Assembly: GCA_035573895.1 (NCBI GenBank)
Contig: DATLZR010000052.1
Coordinates: forward strand, 1 to 36,108
Direction of reading: 5' to 3'
Origin: Blastocatellia bacterium
GTDB taxonomy: Bacteria; Acidobacteriota; Blastocatellia; HR10
DNA: 36,108 bases
Both the position numbers and the translations under genes were made by a program. Positions 9,692-19,384 of this stretch are shown here, one piece after another. The stretch's first letter is position 1. Each line of letters begins with the position of its first letter. The notes beneath the pieces were generated by a model, which searched no databases, had not been told where the DNA came from, and saw only the letters and a program-made list of their open reading frames with translations.

Positions 9692-12491
9692 TTAGCCGTA
9701 GAGCGCCCGATGGACGGCCTTCGCTAGCGTTTTCACATCGTAGGGCTTGGTGACGACGCCCACCACCCCATAGCCGAAGAGCTGCGTGCCGATCTCTTCT
9801 GAACCATATCCGCTAACGAGGACGATCTTGACCCCGGGATTGATCTCGTGGAGACGGCGGCTGACCTCGCGCCCGTTCATATCCGGCATCAGGAAATCGA
9901 GCAGGACCAGGTCAACACCGGGCCAGCGGGCAGTATAAATGCGGAGCGCCTCCATCCCTCCTTCGGCGGGAAGCACCCGATAGCCCAACGATTCCAGGAT
10001 GTTCTGTCCCAGCTCTCTCACCATCGGCTCGTCATCCACGAGGAGGATCGTTCCCGTTCCCCTCGGCACCGTTTCGTCGCGGTCCGCTGCAGCGGGCACC
10101 TTCAGTATCCCTACGACGGGAATGTAGATGAAAAAGGTCGTTCCCCGATCCACTTCACTCTCGACATCAATCCAGCCGCCGTGAGCTTTGATGATGCCGT
10201 AGGCCATTGACAATCCCAGACCGGTTCCGGTCCCGATCTCCTTGGTAGTGAAAAAGGGATCGAAGATATGGGGACGGATGGAGGGCGAGATGCCGAAGCC
10301 CGTATCGCTGATGGTCACGCGGGCGAACATCTCGCGGGGAGCAGTCTCTCCGGGACGCGGCACCGAGGTGTACTCACAGGCAATCCGCAGCCGACCGCCG
10401 TGCGGCATGGCATCACGGGCATTCATGAAGATGCTCAAAAGCGCCTGTTGAATCTGCGCCGGATCGGCCGTGATGAGAAGCGTCTCTTCCGGCAGTTCCG
10501 TTTCCACCCGAATATTTTCCGGCAGCGCCCGTCCGAGCAACGTCGCCATAGTCGAGAGAAGCTGTGTGAGGTTGCACGGCTCCTTGTGGTCTGTTCTGGG
10601 GCGGCTGAAGAGCAGCAGTTGACCGACGAGATCGCGCGCGCGCGCCCAAAACGAGGATGCGCTCCAGATAGTCATTGAGGGCCGGGAGGTCAGAGCCGAA
10701 GCGAACCTGCGCCACTTCGGCAAATCCCAGGATGCCGGTGAGAATATTGTTGAACTCGTGAGCGACGCCTCCGGCCAGCGTCTCAATGGCCTGGAGCTTC
10801 TCGGCCAGAAAGAGTTGCTCTTGCAGCTTGCGTTGAGCCTGTTCGGCCCGCTGACGCTCGATCTCCGCGCCCAGGCGCTGAGCGATGATTTCCAGCAGGC
10901 GCATTTCCACCTCGCTGAAATTCTTGGGTCGGGAATCAAAACCGTTGACAATCCCGATGACCTTCCCATCGCTCGCGTAGATCGGCGCTCCGATGTAGGA
11001 CTCGATCCGTAGGGTTCGCAACTCGGGATCGTTGGGAAAGAGCTGCCATGTACATTCCGGATAGGCGCAGACCCGAGGCTCCTCGATGACGGTCTCGCAG
11101 GGCGTCCCCGCCAGCTCATAACGCCGACCGTGCTCGATCAGGCCGTTCTGATAGAACGTCAGGGCGCGCACCTCCCGCGTCCGGGCGTCGAGTTCGCCGA
11201 CGACGACGTAGGAGACCCCCAATAAATCGGCCAGCGTCTTCGCCGCCTGGTCAAAGAGGCTCTGTCCATGGTAGCGGGTGGCCACGTCATAAATCCGGGC
11301 GATGCGCCGCTCCGCCTCATATCGCTCGCTGACATCGCGGGCAATCGTGTGCATCAGAGGGCGACCGCGAATGATAACCCTTCGATTGCTGAACTCCACC
11401 GATACCTTCCGCCCGTCCTTGCGCCGGAGAAAGGCTTCCGTGGTGATGTCCCGACCGCTCATGATCGCACGGAAGGTGCTGCGAAAGGCCAGCAGGTCTT
11501 CCTCCTCGTGGAGATCGGGGATACTCATGCGGAGCAATTCCTCGCGGCTGTAGCCCGTCAACTCGCAGGCCGCCTGATTGACGTCAATGAATCGCGCATG
11601 TGCATCCACCAGGAAAATGGCGTCGCGCGAGCCTTCAAAGACGGCTCTGAACCACTCCTCGCCTTCCTCAAGAGCATCCCTCAAGCGCCGCTGCTCGGTG
11701 ATGTCTCGCTTGATGGCCAGAAAGCCGATGGGCTGTCCCGCTCTATCAGTGAGCAGTGTGAGCGTCACATCGAGGACGAGTTCGCGCCCGTCCCGGTGGT
11801 ATTGAATGATCTCGCCCCGCCATTGGCCCTTCTCACGAAGGATTCGTTGCTGCTCGGCCCACGCCTGCTCGCGGGTCTGTCCTTCGAGCTTCGTCCTAAT
11901 GACCTCGTTCACGCCCTTGCCGATGACTTCGTCGGCGCGCCAGCCAAACAACCGCTCGGCCGCTTGATTCCAGGCGGTAATGCGATAGTCCAGATCCACC
12001 GCAATCACTGCCTCGCCAATCTGATTGAGGAGTTGCGCCTGATAAGCCAACCGCTCTTCAGCCTCCTTTTTCTCGGTGATGTCAATGAGCGTTCCCTCAT
12101 AGTGAAGAACGCGTCCCTCTGCATCCCGCACAACCCGCGTCAGACCACGAACCCAGACGATCCTCCCATCCCGCCGACGCAACCGGCCCTCCGACTCCAA
12201 AACGCCCGCCTGCTCGAGTGTCCGTTGCCAGCGCGACCGATCTTCCGGATCGCAGTGAAGATCGAAGGCCGAGATTTTGAGAATCTCCTCCGGAGTGTCA
12301 TAGCCCAGCAAACGTGCCAGCGTTGGATTGGCATAGAGGATTTTTCCCTCCGGCGTGCTTCGATAAACTCCGATGAGCGCATCGGTAAAACCATCGGTGA
12401 ACTCAGGAGCCCGATGAGCTGACTGAACAGCCATAAAGGCGATCTTCCCCTCCTTCCGCGGTGAATCGCTTCCGACCATCTCGCCCCCCAC
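9692..12491 (-). CDS. PAS-PAS-PAS-GAF hybrid histidine kinase with receiver domain, interrupted by one frameshift
   Basis: Cytoplasmic-type sensor kinase with no transmembrane segment seen. The first frame (12491 to ~10634) holds PAS1 (residues ~30-140), PAS2 (~150-270), PAS3 (~280-395), a GAF domain (~405-555) and the HisKA H-box VAHEFNN with His578. The reading then slips frame in a (CG)6 tract at 10633-10644. The second frame (to 9692) carries the HATPase (N box NARDAMP, G boxes GFGIS and GTGLGLSM) and a C-terminal receiver domain with DDE, phospho-Asp in LLDFLMPD and Lys in TKPYD. Adding one CG restores a 933-residue protein reading [11 protein letters not shown] across the joint. ATG 12434 (MAVQ) is an alternative start. 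It may be truly broken, phase-variable, or an assembly error. Convergent with polX. Confidence 0.88.
10633..10644. repeat. (CG)6 dinucleotide tract at the frameshift in the sensor kinase
   Basis: Six uninterrupted CG units, flanked by AT on one side and CCC on the other. The two halves of the kinase join in frame if the tract holds seven units (or loses one base). Dinucleotide tracts are prone to slippage in replication and in some sequencing chemistries. Confidence 0.9.
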
Positions 12492-12910
12492 ATTGCCGAA
12501 TTTTCTATAGGCTCACGGGTGGTTTTCCAGCTTCTGCTCCACTTCTACTGAAGAGCCAGAGTCCAGCAAGCTCAGGAGTTCTTCCCGGGTGAGCGCAAGA
12601 GGCTACGTATATCAAGGTCACGGCGAATTCGTCAAGGCGATTTTGACTCTCCCGCCACGGCCAAGGGAGGCATTCTCACGCGCTATGACAACCACGGGGC
12701 AGCCGTCCACCCCTGTGGGGGGTCTCCCCCTTTCAGCCTATCCGGGGCAAATCCGAAGGGCGACCCCTCGACGGGAACTTGAAGAAGAGCTTTCTGCTCC
12801 TCTGTCGGGGAAGCGGTGAGCGGAACGAGGCCATCGCTGACGTGGGTCAGCTCTGATGACCGTTTTCGCCCTTGAATAATTCGACGGGAGTCCTCAAAAT
12901 CAACCTTTCT
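12492..12910. other. Intergenic region between divergent kinase and M16 genes
   Basis: About 420 nt with no complete gene. On the minus strand a 30-codon open stretch (12602 to stop at 12513) reads LTREELLSLLDSG and looks protein-like, but no credible start precedes it and a stop lies immediately upstream; it may be a decayed gene end. GC-rich inverted pieces near 12691-12730 could fold weakly. Both flanking genes must have their promoters here, but I found no convincing boxes. Confidence 0.5.
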
Positions 12911-14371
12911 ATGTCTCAGGCGGTGACCGTGCTCAACTCTGCTCGACGCCTCATCGGTGGACTTATTCACCGGCTTTTGATCGGTGGATGCGTGATCTTG
13001 CTCTGTCTGTCGCCTGTGGGAGGACAGGGCCAGGAGACTCCGACGTCCTCTTCAACGGCGTCGCCCATTCCACCGGTTTATGTTGACAACCTCCTCAACG
13101 GTCTTCGGGTCTTCATCGTAGAGCGGAAAGGAGAGCCGACGATCACGCTCAGCTTGCTGGTGGAAAACGGTTCTGTTTTTGATCTGGCGCGGAAGACGGG
13201 AACGGCGGCGGTGATGGTGCGCGCGATGCTTCGCGGGGCGCGTGATCTCAGCGGGCAGACCATCGCCGAGCGGCTCGAGGCCCTCGGCGCCCGCGTGGAT
13301 GTCTCGGTGACGGTGGACGCCATGCACATCCTCCTGGAAGCCCCTTCGCGCGGAGCAACGGAACTCATTCCCCTGATGGCTCGGTTCGTTTCCTTTCCCA
13401 CGTTTGCGGCTGAGGAAGTCACCCGTGTGAAGCAGCAGTACCTGGCGGAACTGCGCACCCGGCGCACCGATCCGGCCGCCCGCGCCGATGAAGAATTCCT
13501 CAAAGCCCTCTATCAGCCTCACCCCTACGGACGCCCGCCGGAGGGAACCGAAGAGGAGGTGGCGGCGCTGTCGCCTTACGATCTGCTTCGTCACCATCGC
13601 CGATTCTTCATCGCCAACAAAGCTTCTCTGGTGATCATCAGCGATCTATCGCCCCAGGCGCTGATGCCGCTTGTACGACCCTATTTTGGGGCGTTCCTCA
13701 AAGGAGATCCCGTTCCCGCCAGTTTCCTGCCTCCTTCGGCTCACACGGGCATCACCATCAAGGTGTACGATCGTCCCGATCTCACCGAGTCTCACATTCG
13801 CATCGGATACTTCGGGCTGGAAAAATTCAACGAAGACTATTTCCCCGCCCTCATCCTCGGCCAGATTCTCACGACCGACCGATTGCCCCGGCTGATCGGC
13901 TCGAGCGATCAGCGCGCGGCGTCGGGCTGCCGGTTCGAGCTGCGGTCCTTCAAAGGGCTTTTCCTCTGTCAGGCCGCTGTGCCGGGCGCGAAAACAGTTG
14001 AGACCGTTGCCGGTCTGCTTCGTCTTTTCGCCGAGATTCGCACGCACGGGGTGACCGAGGCGGAGGTCAACGCCGCCGCGTCACGGCTGATCGAACACTA
14101 CAGCTCCCGGATGACACAGGCCAGGGAGATCGCCCGCGAATTGCACCGGATTGAACTGTATCGTCTGGGCCGCGATTATCCCCAGAAATTCCGCGAGCGT
14201 CTGAGTCGCGTCACTCCGACCGATGTGAAGCGGGTCGCCGACAAATACCTTCCCTCGTCCACGGCCATCATCGCCGTCGTTGGTCCGGCCCACTCGTTTG
14301 CCGAGAATCTGAAATCCCTGGGAGCCGTCGAGATCGTCAATGCCCCACCGGCGAGCAAACCGGGCGAATGA
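12911..14371 (+). CDS. M16 family (insulinase-like) protein lacking the zinc-binding motif
   Basis: Secreted or periplasmic protein of the M16 fold, 486 residues from ATG 12911. A signal peptide covers residues ~10-35 (hydrophobic LLIGGCVILLCLSPVGG). The N-terminal M16 domain spans ~50-210, and the M16_C domain runs from ~215 with LSPYDLLRHHRRFF and the segment RIGYFGLEKF. Active M16 peptidases carry HxxEH in the first domain; the equivalent region here reads KTGTAAVMVRAML and has no His-Glu-His set, so catalysis by the usual mechanism is unlikely. Such zinc-less members usually pair with an active partner, but none is adjacent. A TTG at 12872 would extend the frame 13 codons; no good ribosome binding site supports either start. 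Confidence 0.85.
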   Translation: MSQAVTVLNSARRLIGGLIHRLLIGGCVILLCLSPVGGQGQETPTSSSTASPIPPVYVDNLLNGLRVFIVERKGEPTITLSLLVENGSVFDLARKTGTAAVMVRAMLRGARDLSGQTIAERLEALGARVDVSVTVDAMHILLEAPSRGATELIPLMARFVSFPTFAAEEVTRVKQQYLAELRTRRTDPAARADEEFLKALYQPHPYGRPPEGTEEEVAALSPYDLLRHHRRFFIANKASLVIISDLSPQALMPLVRPYFGAFLKGDPVPASFLPPSAHTGITIKVYDRPDLTESHIRIGYFGLEKFNEDYFPALILGQILTTDRLPRLIGSSDQRAASGCRFELRSFKGLFLCQAAVPGAKTVETVAGLLRLFAEIRTHGVTEAEVNAAASRLIEHYSSRMTQAREIARELHRIELYRLGRDYPQKFRERLSRVTPTDVKRVADKYLPSSTAIIAVVGPAHSFAENLKSLGAVEIVNAPPASKPGE

Positions 14372-14403
14372 TCCCGGTATCGCTCCCACACCGGTAAGGA
14401 CCA

Positions 14404-16872
14404 TTACGAAGGACCGGGGCGAAGCTGCAAGCGATGTCGCGCGGCTCGCTCGACGGCAGCCTCACTGAAGGGAAAAAGACCGGGCTGGACGCGAATCCAC
14501 TCGTCGAGCTGATCCTGATAGTGAGGACTCGCGTGATGCCCCGATTGACCCAGTGTGATATGCAGGCGCGTTCGGTCGAGGTCGGAGAAGTCCACGATCA
14601 AGCGCATGGAGACGCCGTACATGCGCTTTTTGCCGTAGGCATTGATCGTGTTGGGCGATCCCCCCATCTCGATCTCTCGCGAGTTGAGCAGCCTCTTGAG
14701 CACGCTCAGCCGACTGAGCGGATGGGCGAACGTCAGCGTGTTGAGCCGACCATAGCGCCAGGATCGAGAATCCGGGCCGAGGTCGCGGGTCAACTGTTCG
14801 AGAGCTTCCAGATAGCAATCCTGGAGCACCTTCTCGTAGGAGTCATACCCCGAGGGCAACCACTCGCGAGGTCGTTCCGTGATGAGCCAGTCCACGAGCA
14901 GCGAGTCATTGGCCCACTCATAGTTCTCCCAGCGGTCGCCGAGAACGCCTTTGAGGATCATCTGGCGGAAGAGAGTCCGCATGGTCGTCACGAGCGCCGC
15001 CGCCCGGCTCTCCGGGCGTAGTTGACCGTCCCAATCGGCGAGCCATTCTTTGATCTCTCGCCAGAGGCGATGATCCCCTCCAGCGCGGGCATTTCCCAGG
15101 ACGGCATCGGCGATTTTCACCACCTCGCGGGCGAAAAGAGCGTCGGGAATCGAATAGACGTCGGCCTGGATGAGTCGAACATCTTCCACGCTCACCCGGG
15201 GTTTCTGCGAGAGAAGCTCGATGATGCGAGCCGCTCGATACGGCGGATACCACAGGTGCGTCAGGTGGTACCGGTATGATCTCCCCACGATACGTTGATT
15301 GGCCGTGACGATGACTCCTTCGGGGGGATTGTACAGATGCGGCAATTCATCAAAGGGGACGTATCCGATCCACTCCCCCTGGCCGCGTGCGCCGTCAACC
15401 GGGACCGATCCGTCGCCGTGCGCCCGCAGCGGGATACGACCTGCGGCATAGTACCCGATGTTGCCCGCGCCGTCGGCGTAGACGAAATTTTGCATGGGGC
15501 CGGGAAAGTGTCGGAGCGCACGGCAAAAGTCTTCCCAGTTTGTGGCCCTCATGATGGCGGCGAAGGCGGCGAACTCGCTGGCATCGTCCAGCGCCGTCCA
15601 GCGCAGCGCGAGCTTCTTATTCTGCTCCTCGGCGATGATCGGACCGTGACGCGTGCGCACCACACGATGAATCACCGTCTCCGTCCGGTTTGAGATCAGC
15701 GATGTCCGAACCCGAATGGGCTCGTCGAAGACCTCGGCTTGCTGCCAGGTGGAACCCACCCGGTAGAGCTGCGGGTTGTCCGGGTGAAACTCCTCGATGA
15801 AGAGGTCCTGGACGTCGGGATAGACGTTGGTCGCGCCCCAGGCGATGTGTTCGTTATGGCCGAGAATCACGCCCGGCACGCCCGGCAGCGCCACGCCCGC
15901 GACATGTAGTGTCGGGCACTTCAGGTGAACGGCATACCATATCGAGGGATTGGTGTGACCGAGATGAGGATCATTCGCCAGAAGAGGCTTGCCGGTTTCC
16001 GTGCGGGAGCCGCTGAGGACCCAGTTGTTGCTCCCCATCAATCCCGGAGCCACGCCCAGAAGAGCACGCGCCTGATCCTCGGCCCTCATCCAGGCGGTGA
16101 GGTCAGAAAAAGCGGGCCGGGATTCTTTTCCCTGCACCGCACCAGCAGAAGCCGTCGCCTTCGTCCCCGGAAGGGGCTCGGATTTCACGGGCGGCGCAAC
16201 GGAGTCATCCGTTCCCACGACCGGACGATCGAAGGGCGAGAATTCCGGCAGAAGCTTTTGTCGTTTGCCCTCGTCTATTCCGGCCAGGACGAAACCGCGC
16301 ATCCAATCCGCTCGCCAGGTGGAACTGAGCCATTCGGCCAGAACTTTGCCGATGACGAGCGAATCCACCGGCTCCCACGGTCGGGGTCGGTAATTCAACA
16401 GACGAAACTCGAAGGGAAGCTGATGACTCTGCGATTCGATATAAGCGTTGACGCCCCGGGCGTAGGCGGTGAGGACCTGTTGAATGTGAGGATCCAGTTG
16501 ATGCAGCGCCCGTTCGCAGAGGCGGCGATAGCCGAGCGTGCGGGATCGCTTGTCCATCTCCAAAGCTTCCGCGCCGAAGATTTCCGCCAGCTCGCCGCGT
16601 CCGACGCGCCGACTGATGTCCATCTGCCAGAGCCGGTCCTGGGCCGTCACGTAGCCCTGAGCGAAGAAGAGGTCCTCTTCGGTGGCTGCCCGGAGATGAG
16701 GAATTCCACGATCATCGCGGAGCACCAGGACGGGAGCGGTGAGTCCCTTCACGATGATCTCGCCATCGAGCTGCGGCAGACCCGCCCGCGACCAGCGATA
16801 GTAAACGCCCGCTCCAACGGTGACCGTGAGGACCACAAGGACGACGACCACTGTGAGGAGCTTTTTCACCAT
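14404..16872 (-). CDS. Penicillin acylase family (S45) Ntn-hydrolase
   Basis: Amidohydrolase of the Ntn fold that would cleave acyl-amide bonds (beta-lactam side chains, acyl-homoserine lactones or other N-acyl compounds) outside the cytoplasm. The 822-residue precursor has an N-terminal hydrophobic anchor or signal (residues ~4-24). The alpha-chain region contains GIPHLRA and FAQGYVTAQDRLWQMD. A low-complexity linker lies at ~215-255. The nucleophile is Ser281 in MGSNNWVLSG, which becomes the N-terminus of the beta chain after self-cleavage. The family oxyanion Asn region (HNEHIAWGATN) and a beta-chain TANQR motif are present. It starts 38 nt after the aminotransferase stop and converges with the M16 gene. 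The substrate cannot be told from sequence. Confidence 0.92.
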   Translation of the reverse strand: MVKKLLTVVVVLVVLTVTVGAGVYYRWSRAGLPQLDGEIIVKGLTAPVLVLRDDRGIPHLRAATEEDLFFAQGYVTAQDRLWQMDISRRVGRGELAEIFGAEALEMDKRSRTLGYRRLCERALHQLDPHIQQVLTAYARGVNAYIESQSHQLPFEFRLLNYRPRPWEPVDSLVIGKVLAEWLSSTWRADWMRGFVLAGIDEGKRQKLLPEFSPFDRPVVGTDDSVAPPVKSEPLPGTKATASAGAVQGKESRPAFSDLTAWMRAEDQARALLGVAPGLMGSNNWVLSGSRTETGKPLLANDPHLGHTNPSIWYAVHLKCPTLHVAGVALPGVPGVILGHNEHIAWGATNVYPDVQDLFIEEFHPDNPQLYRVGSTWQQAEVFDEPIRVRTSLISNRTETVIHRVVRTRHGPIIAEEQNKKLALRWTALDDASEFAAFAAIMRATNWEDFCRALRHFPGPMQNFVYADGAGNIGYYAAGRIPLRAHGDGSVPVDGARGQGEWIGYVPFDELPHLYNPPEGVIVTANQRIVGRSYRYHLTHLWYPPYRAARIIELLSQKPRVSVEDVRLIQADVYSIPDALFAREVVKIADAVLGNARAGGDHRLWREIKEWLADWDGQLRPESRAAALVTTMRTLFRQMILKGVLGDRWENYEWANDSLLVDWLITERPREWLPSGYDSYEKVLQDCYLEALEQLTRDLGPDSRSWRYGRLNTLTFAHPLSRLSVLKRLLNSREIEMGGSPNTINAYGKKRMYGVSMRLIVDFSDLDRTRLHITLGQSGHHASPHYQDQLDEWIRVQPGLFPFSEAAVERAARHRLQLRPGPS

Positions 16873-16910
16873 CGTCCGATGAAACGAGAGATCGCCGTCG
16901 CACCGCCATG

Positions 16911-18092
16911 TCAGGTGGAGGGATCAGCCCCTGCATAGACATCGCTGGCGGCCTCCACGCCGGAGCCGCAGCGGAATCCCTCGCTGCGCAAAACATGTTC
17001 CAGAGCGCCGAGCAAAAGCAATACGTTCGCGCGGGTGCTGCTTTCGCCCATGAGGCCGATCCGCCAGATTTTCCCTTTCAACGGTCCCAGCCCACCGGCG
17101 ATCTCGATATTGAACTCGGCCAGAAGGCGCGCCCGCACGCGGGCCTCATCAACTCCATCCGGGACACAGACGGTATGGAGCGTCCAGAGCCGGTGGGATT
17201 CGGGGACGAAAAGTCGAAGCCCCATCGCTTCGAGTCCCGCCCAGAGAGCGCGGGCATTCAGCTCATGCCGTCGCCAGCGAGCTTCCAGGCCCTCTTCGGC
17301 GATCATGCGCAGTGCTTCTCGCAGCGCGTAGTTCATCGAGATGGGAGCCGTGTGATGATAGGTTCGCTCGCTGCCCCAATACTTCTCCACGAGCGAAAGA
17401 TCGAGATACCAGCTCTGCACCGGCGTCCTGCGTCGGCGCATCTTTTCCAGAGCGCGATCGGACACGGTGATCGGCGCCAGTCCCGGCGGACAACTGAGGG
17501 CCTTCTGCGAGCCCGAGTAGCATACGGCCAGGCGATGCTGATCCACGCCGACCGAATGGGCGCCCAAACTGGTGACGGCATCCACGATGAGGAACCCTTC
17601 GCGCTTGTCAATCGCGGCGGCGAGCGGCTCCAGAGGCTGAAGCACACCGGTTGATGTCTCCGCATGAACGACGAAGACGACGCGGGCGCGCGACGCCTCC
17701 AGCGTCGCCACGATTCGCTCGGCATCCAGAGGGCGCCCCCATTCCGTCTCCACTCGCAGCGGACGCGCTCCCGCGCGACGGGCAATCTCATACATCCGCT
17801 CACCGAAATAGCCGGCGATGCCGATGATCACTTCTTCGTCGGGTTCCACCATGTTGACCATGGCCGCTTCCATACCGGCGCTGCCCGTCCCCGACAAGGG
17901 AATCGTGAGCCGGTTGCGCGTCTCGAAGACATAGCGCAAAAGCTCCTGCACATCGTTCATGCAGGAGAGAAAGACCGGATCGAGATGTCCCACCAGCGGC
18001 TCGCTCATCGCACGAAGGACGCGATCCGCCACCAGGCTCGGACCGGGACCAAGAAGGACGCGACGCGGGGGATGGAATTCAGCGACGTTCAT
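16911..18092 (-). CDS. Alanine-glyoxylate / serine-pyruvate type aminotransferase
   Basis: Class V PLP-dependent aminotransferase of 393 residues, acting in the cytoplasm on alanine or serine with glyoxylate or pyruvate. The N-terminus [14 protein letters not shown] and the PLP phosphate site [12 protein letters not shown] (68-78) are typical. Asp171 in IVDAVTSLG contacts the pyridine ring and Lys197 in [12 protein letters not shown] forms the Schiff base. The C-terminus has [19 protein letters not shown]. The ATG overlaps the upstream protease stop as ATGA, and GGAGGTGAA precedes it, so translation is probably coupled. Alanine-glyoxylate and serine-glyoxylate subtypes cannot be separated by eye. 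Confidence 0.93.
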   Translation of the reverse strand: MNVAEFHPPRRVLLGPGPSLVADRVLRAMSEPLVGHLDPVFLSCMNDVQELLRYVFETRNRLTIPLSGTGSAGMEAAMVNMVEPDEEVIIGIAGYFGERMYEIARRAGARPLRVETEWGRPLDAERIVATLEASRARVVFVVHAETSTGVLQPLEPLAAAIDKREGFLIVDAVTSLGAHSVGVDQHRLAVCYSGSQKALSCPPGLAPITVSDRALEKMRRRRTPVQSWYLDLSLVEKYWGSERTYHHTAPISMNYALREALRMIAEEGLEARWRRHELNARALWAGLEAMGLRLFVPESHRLWTLHTVCVPDGVDEARVRARLLAEFNIEIAGGLGPLKGKIWRIGLMGESSTRANVLLLLGALEHVLRSEGFRCGSGVEAASDVYAGADPST

Positions 18093-19375
18093 TTCACCTC
18101 CTGGAGAAGATCGAGGACGAATCGAATGGGCGTGGCCAGACCGATGGATCGGGCGCCGGGATCGAGAGGCTCCCCCAGTTCGCCCAATCGCGCCGTGAGA
18201 ACGCCGATGACTTTTCCCTGGCGGTTGAAGATCGGACTGCCACTGAACCCTTGAAAGACGGGAGCATCCAGTTGAATGATCGTGGGAGTGCTCTTGCTGA
18301 TGGTGCTGCGGGTCAGGGTCGTGGTCGCTCGCTGTTGACCGGTCGTTTGCAGCAGCGTCGTCCCCAGAGGAAACCCGATGATGGCGACCTCGTCGCCCTG
18401 TCGCGCCTGAGCGGTGTCCGGCTCGAACCCGGAGACCACCGGGACGGGCCGGTCGGTGACGATCTGCAAAACGGCCAGGTCCGTCTCCTTCGATCCCCGC
18501 AGCAGTCGCGCCTCCAGAGCATCCTCAGGGGTTCGATCGGCGAAGATGACCGTGAGCGAAGTCGTCCTTCCCTGAACCCCCTGCGACATCATCTTCGGAT
18601 CAACTTCCCAGGGACGGATGATGTGATAGTTGGTTACCACCAGACCCGAAGGATCAACGGCAAAACCCGATCCTTCGCTGACGGCCGCGGTCGTCTGACC
18701 GGTGGTCGGATTAGTGAGGGTGAAGGAGTTGCGGATGAGAACGACTGCCGCCTGATTGAGTTCGGCCACCGCAGAGAAGCTCGAATCATTACCGGATGAC
18801 GAGGGATTCAACGAGCGGTCCCGCACGAGGAATGTATAGGAGGTGGCCGCCAGAACGCCGAGCGCCACAAGCGACAGCCCCATCACCCACCAGCGAAGTC
18901 GTCGGGAGGATCGGCGCAGCGCCGCATCAATCATCATCTGCACGGTCGTCCGGCCCAGGCGCGAAGAACTGGCCTCGCGGGCTTCCGTCTGAATGAAAGA
19001 GGACACCGAGGACGTTGCCGCCCATCCCTCCTGCTCCTGAAGCAAACCGGTGCCGGTTTTCACCTCGACCTCCGGGCCCACCTCGATGCGCAGGCGCGGC
19101 CCTTTGCGCCCGAACTCGACGAGATCGCCGCTTCGCAGGTGCGCCCGCTTGACCTTCACGCCGTTGACGTAAATTCCGTTGGTACTGTTGAGGTCTTCGA
19201 GGATGCACTCTCCGCCCTGAACGAAGAGGGCGGCATGATGAGCCGACGCTCGTACATCCTGGGGATGAAAGACGACATCGTTATCGGCGGCGCGACCGAA
19301 GGTGATCGCTTCTTTGTCGAGAACCTGACGCTGTCCGGCCCATCCCCCCGTGAGATGTGTGATGATGACAGCCAT
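18089..19375 (-). CDS. FHA domain - transmembrane - trypsin-like serine protease fusion
   Basis: 428 residues in three parts. An N-terminal FHA domain (~20-97) has GRAADNDV (Arg28), a Ser/His pair around 44-47 and LNSTNG at 62-67, the phosphothreonine-binding face. A Ser/Arg-rich linker leads to one transmembrane segment (~162-183). A trypsin-fold domain follows (~205-425) with His251 in TNYHII, Asp299 in ETDLAVL and Ser378 in QGFSGSPIF. Topology predicts FHA inside and protease outside. No PDZ domain is seen, unlike DegP/HtrA. It starts 9 nt after the DUF3108 stop, and its own stop overlaps the aminotransferase start. A role in reading cytoplasmic Ser/Thr kinase state to control an envelope protease is inference. 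Confidence 0.87.
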   Translation of the reverse strand: MAVIITHLTGGWAGQRQVLDKEAITFGRAADNDVVFHPQDVRASAHHAALFVQGGECILEDLNSTNGIYVNGVKVKRAHLRSGDLVEFGRKGPRLRIEVGPEVEVKTGTGLLQEQEGWAATSSVSSFIQTEAREASSSRLGRTTVQMMIDAALRRSSRRLRWWVMGLSLVALGVLAATSYTFLVRDRSLNPSSSGNDSSFSAVAELNQAAVVLIRNSFTLTNPTTGQTTAAVSEGSGFAVDPSGLVVTNYHIIRPWEVDPKMMSQGVQGRTTSLTVIFADRTPEDALEARLLRGSKETDLAVLQIVTDRPVPVVSGFEPDTAQARQGDEVAIIGFPLGTTLLQTTGQQRATTTLTRSTISKSTPTIIQLDAPVFQGFSGSPIFNRQGKVIGVLTARLGELGEPLDPGARSIGLATPIRFVLDLLQEVK

Positions 19376-19384
19376 CGCTCGAAC

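Noticed and set aside
12589-12819. 76-codon plus-strand frame in the kinase-M16 gap
   Set aside because: No ribosome binding site, no recognisable motif, and overlaps other random frames; likely chance.
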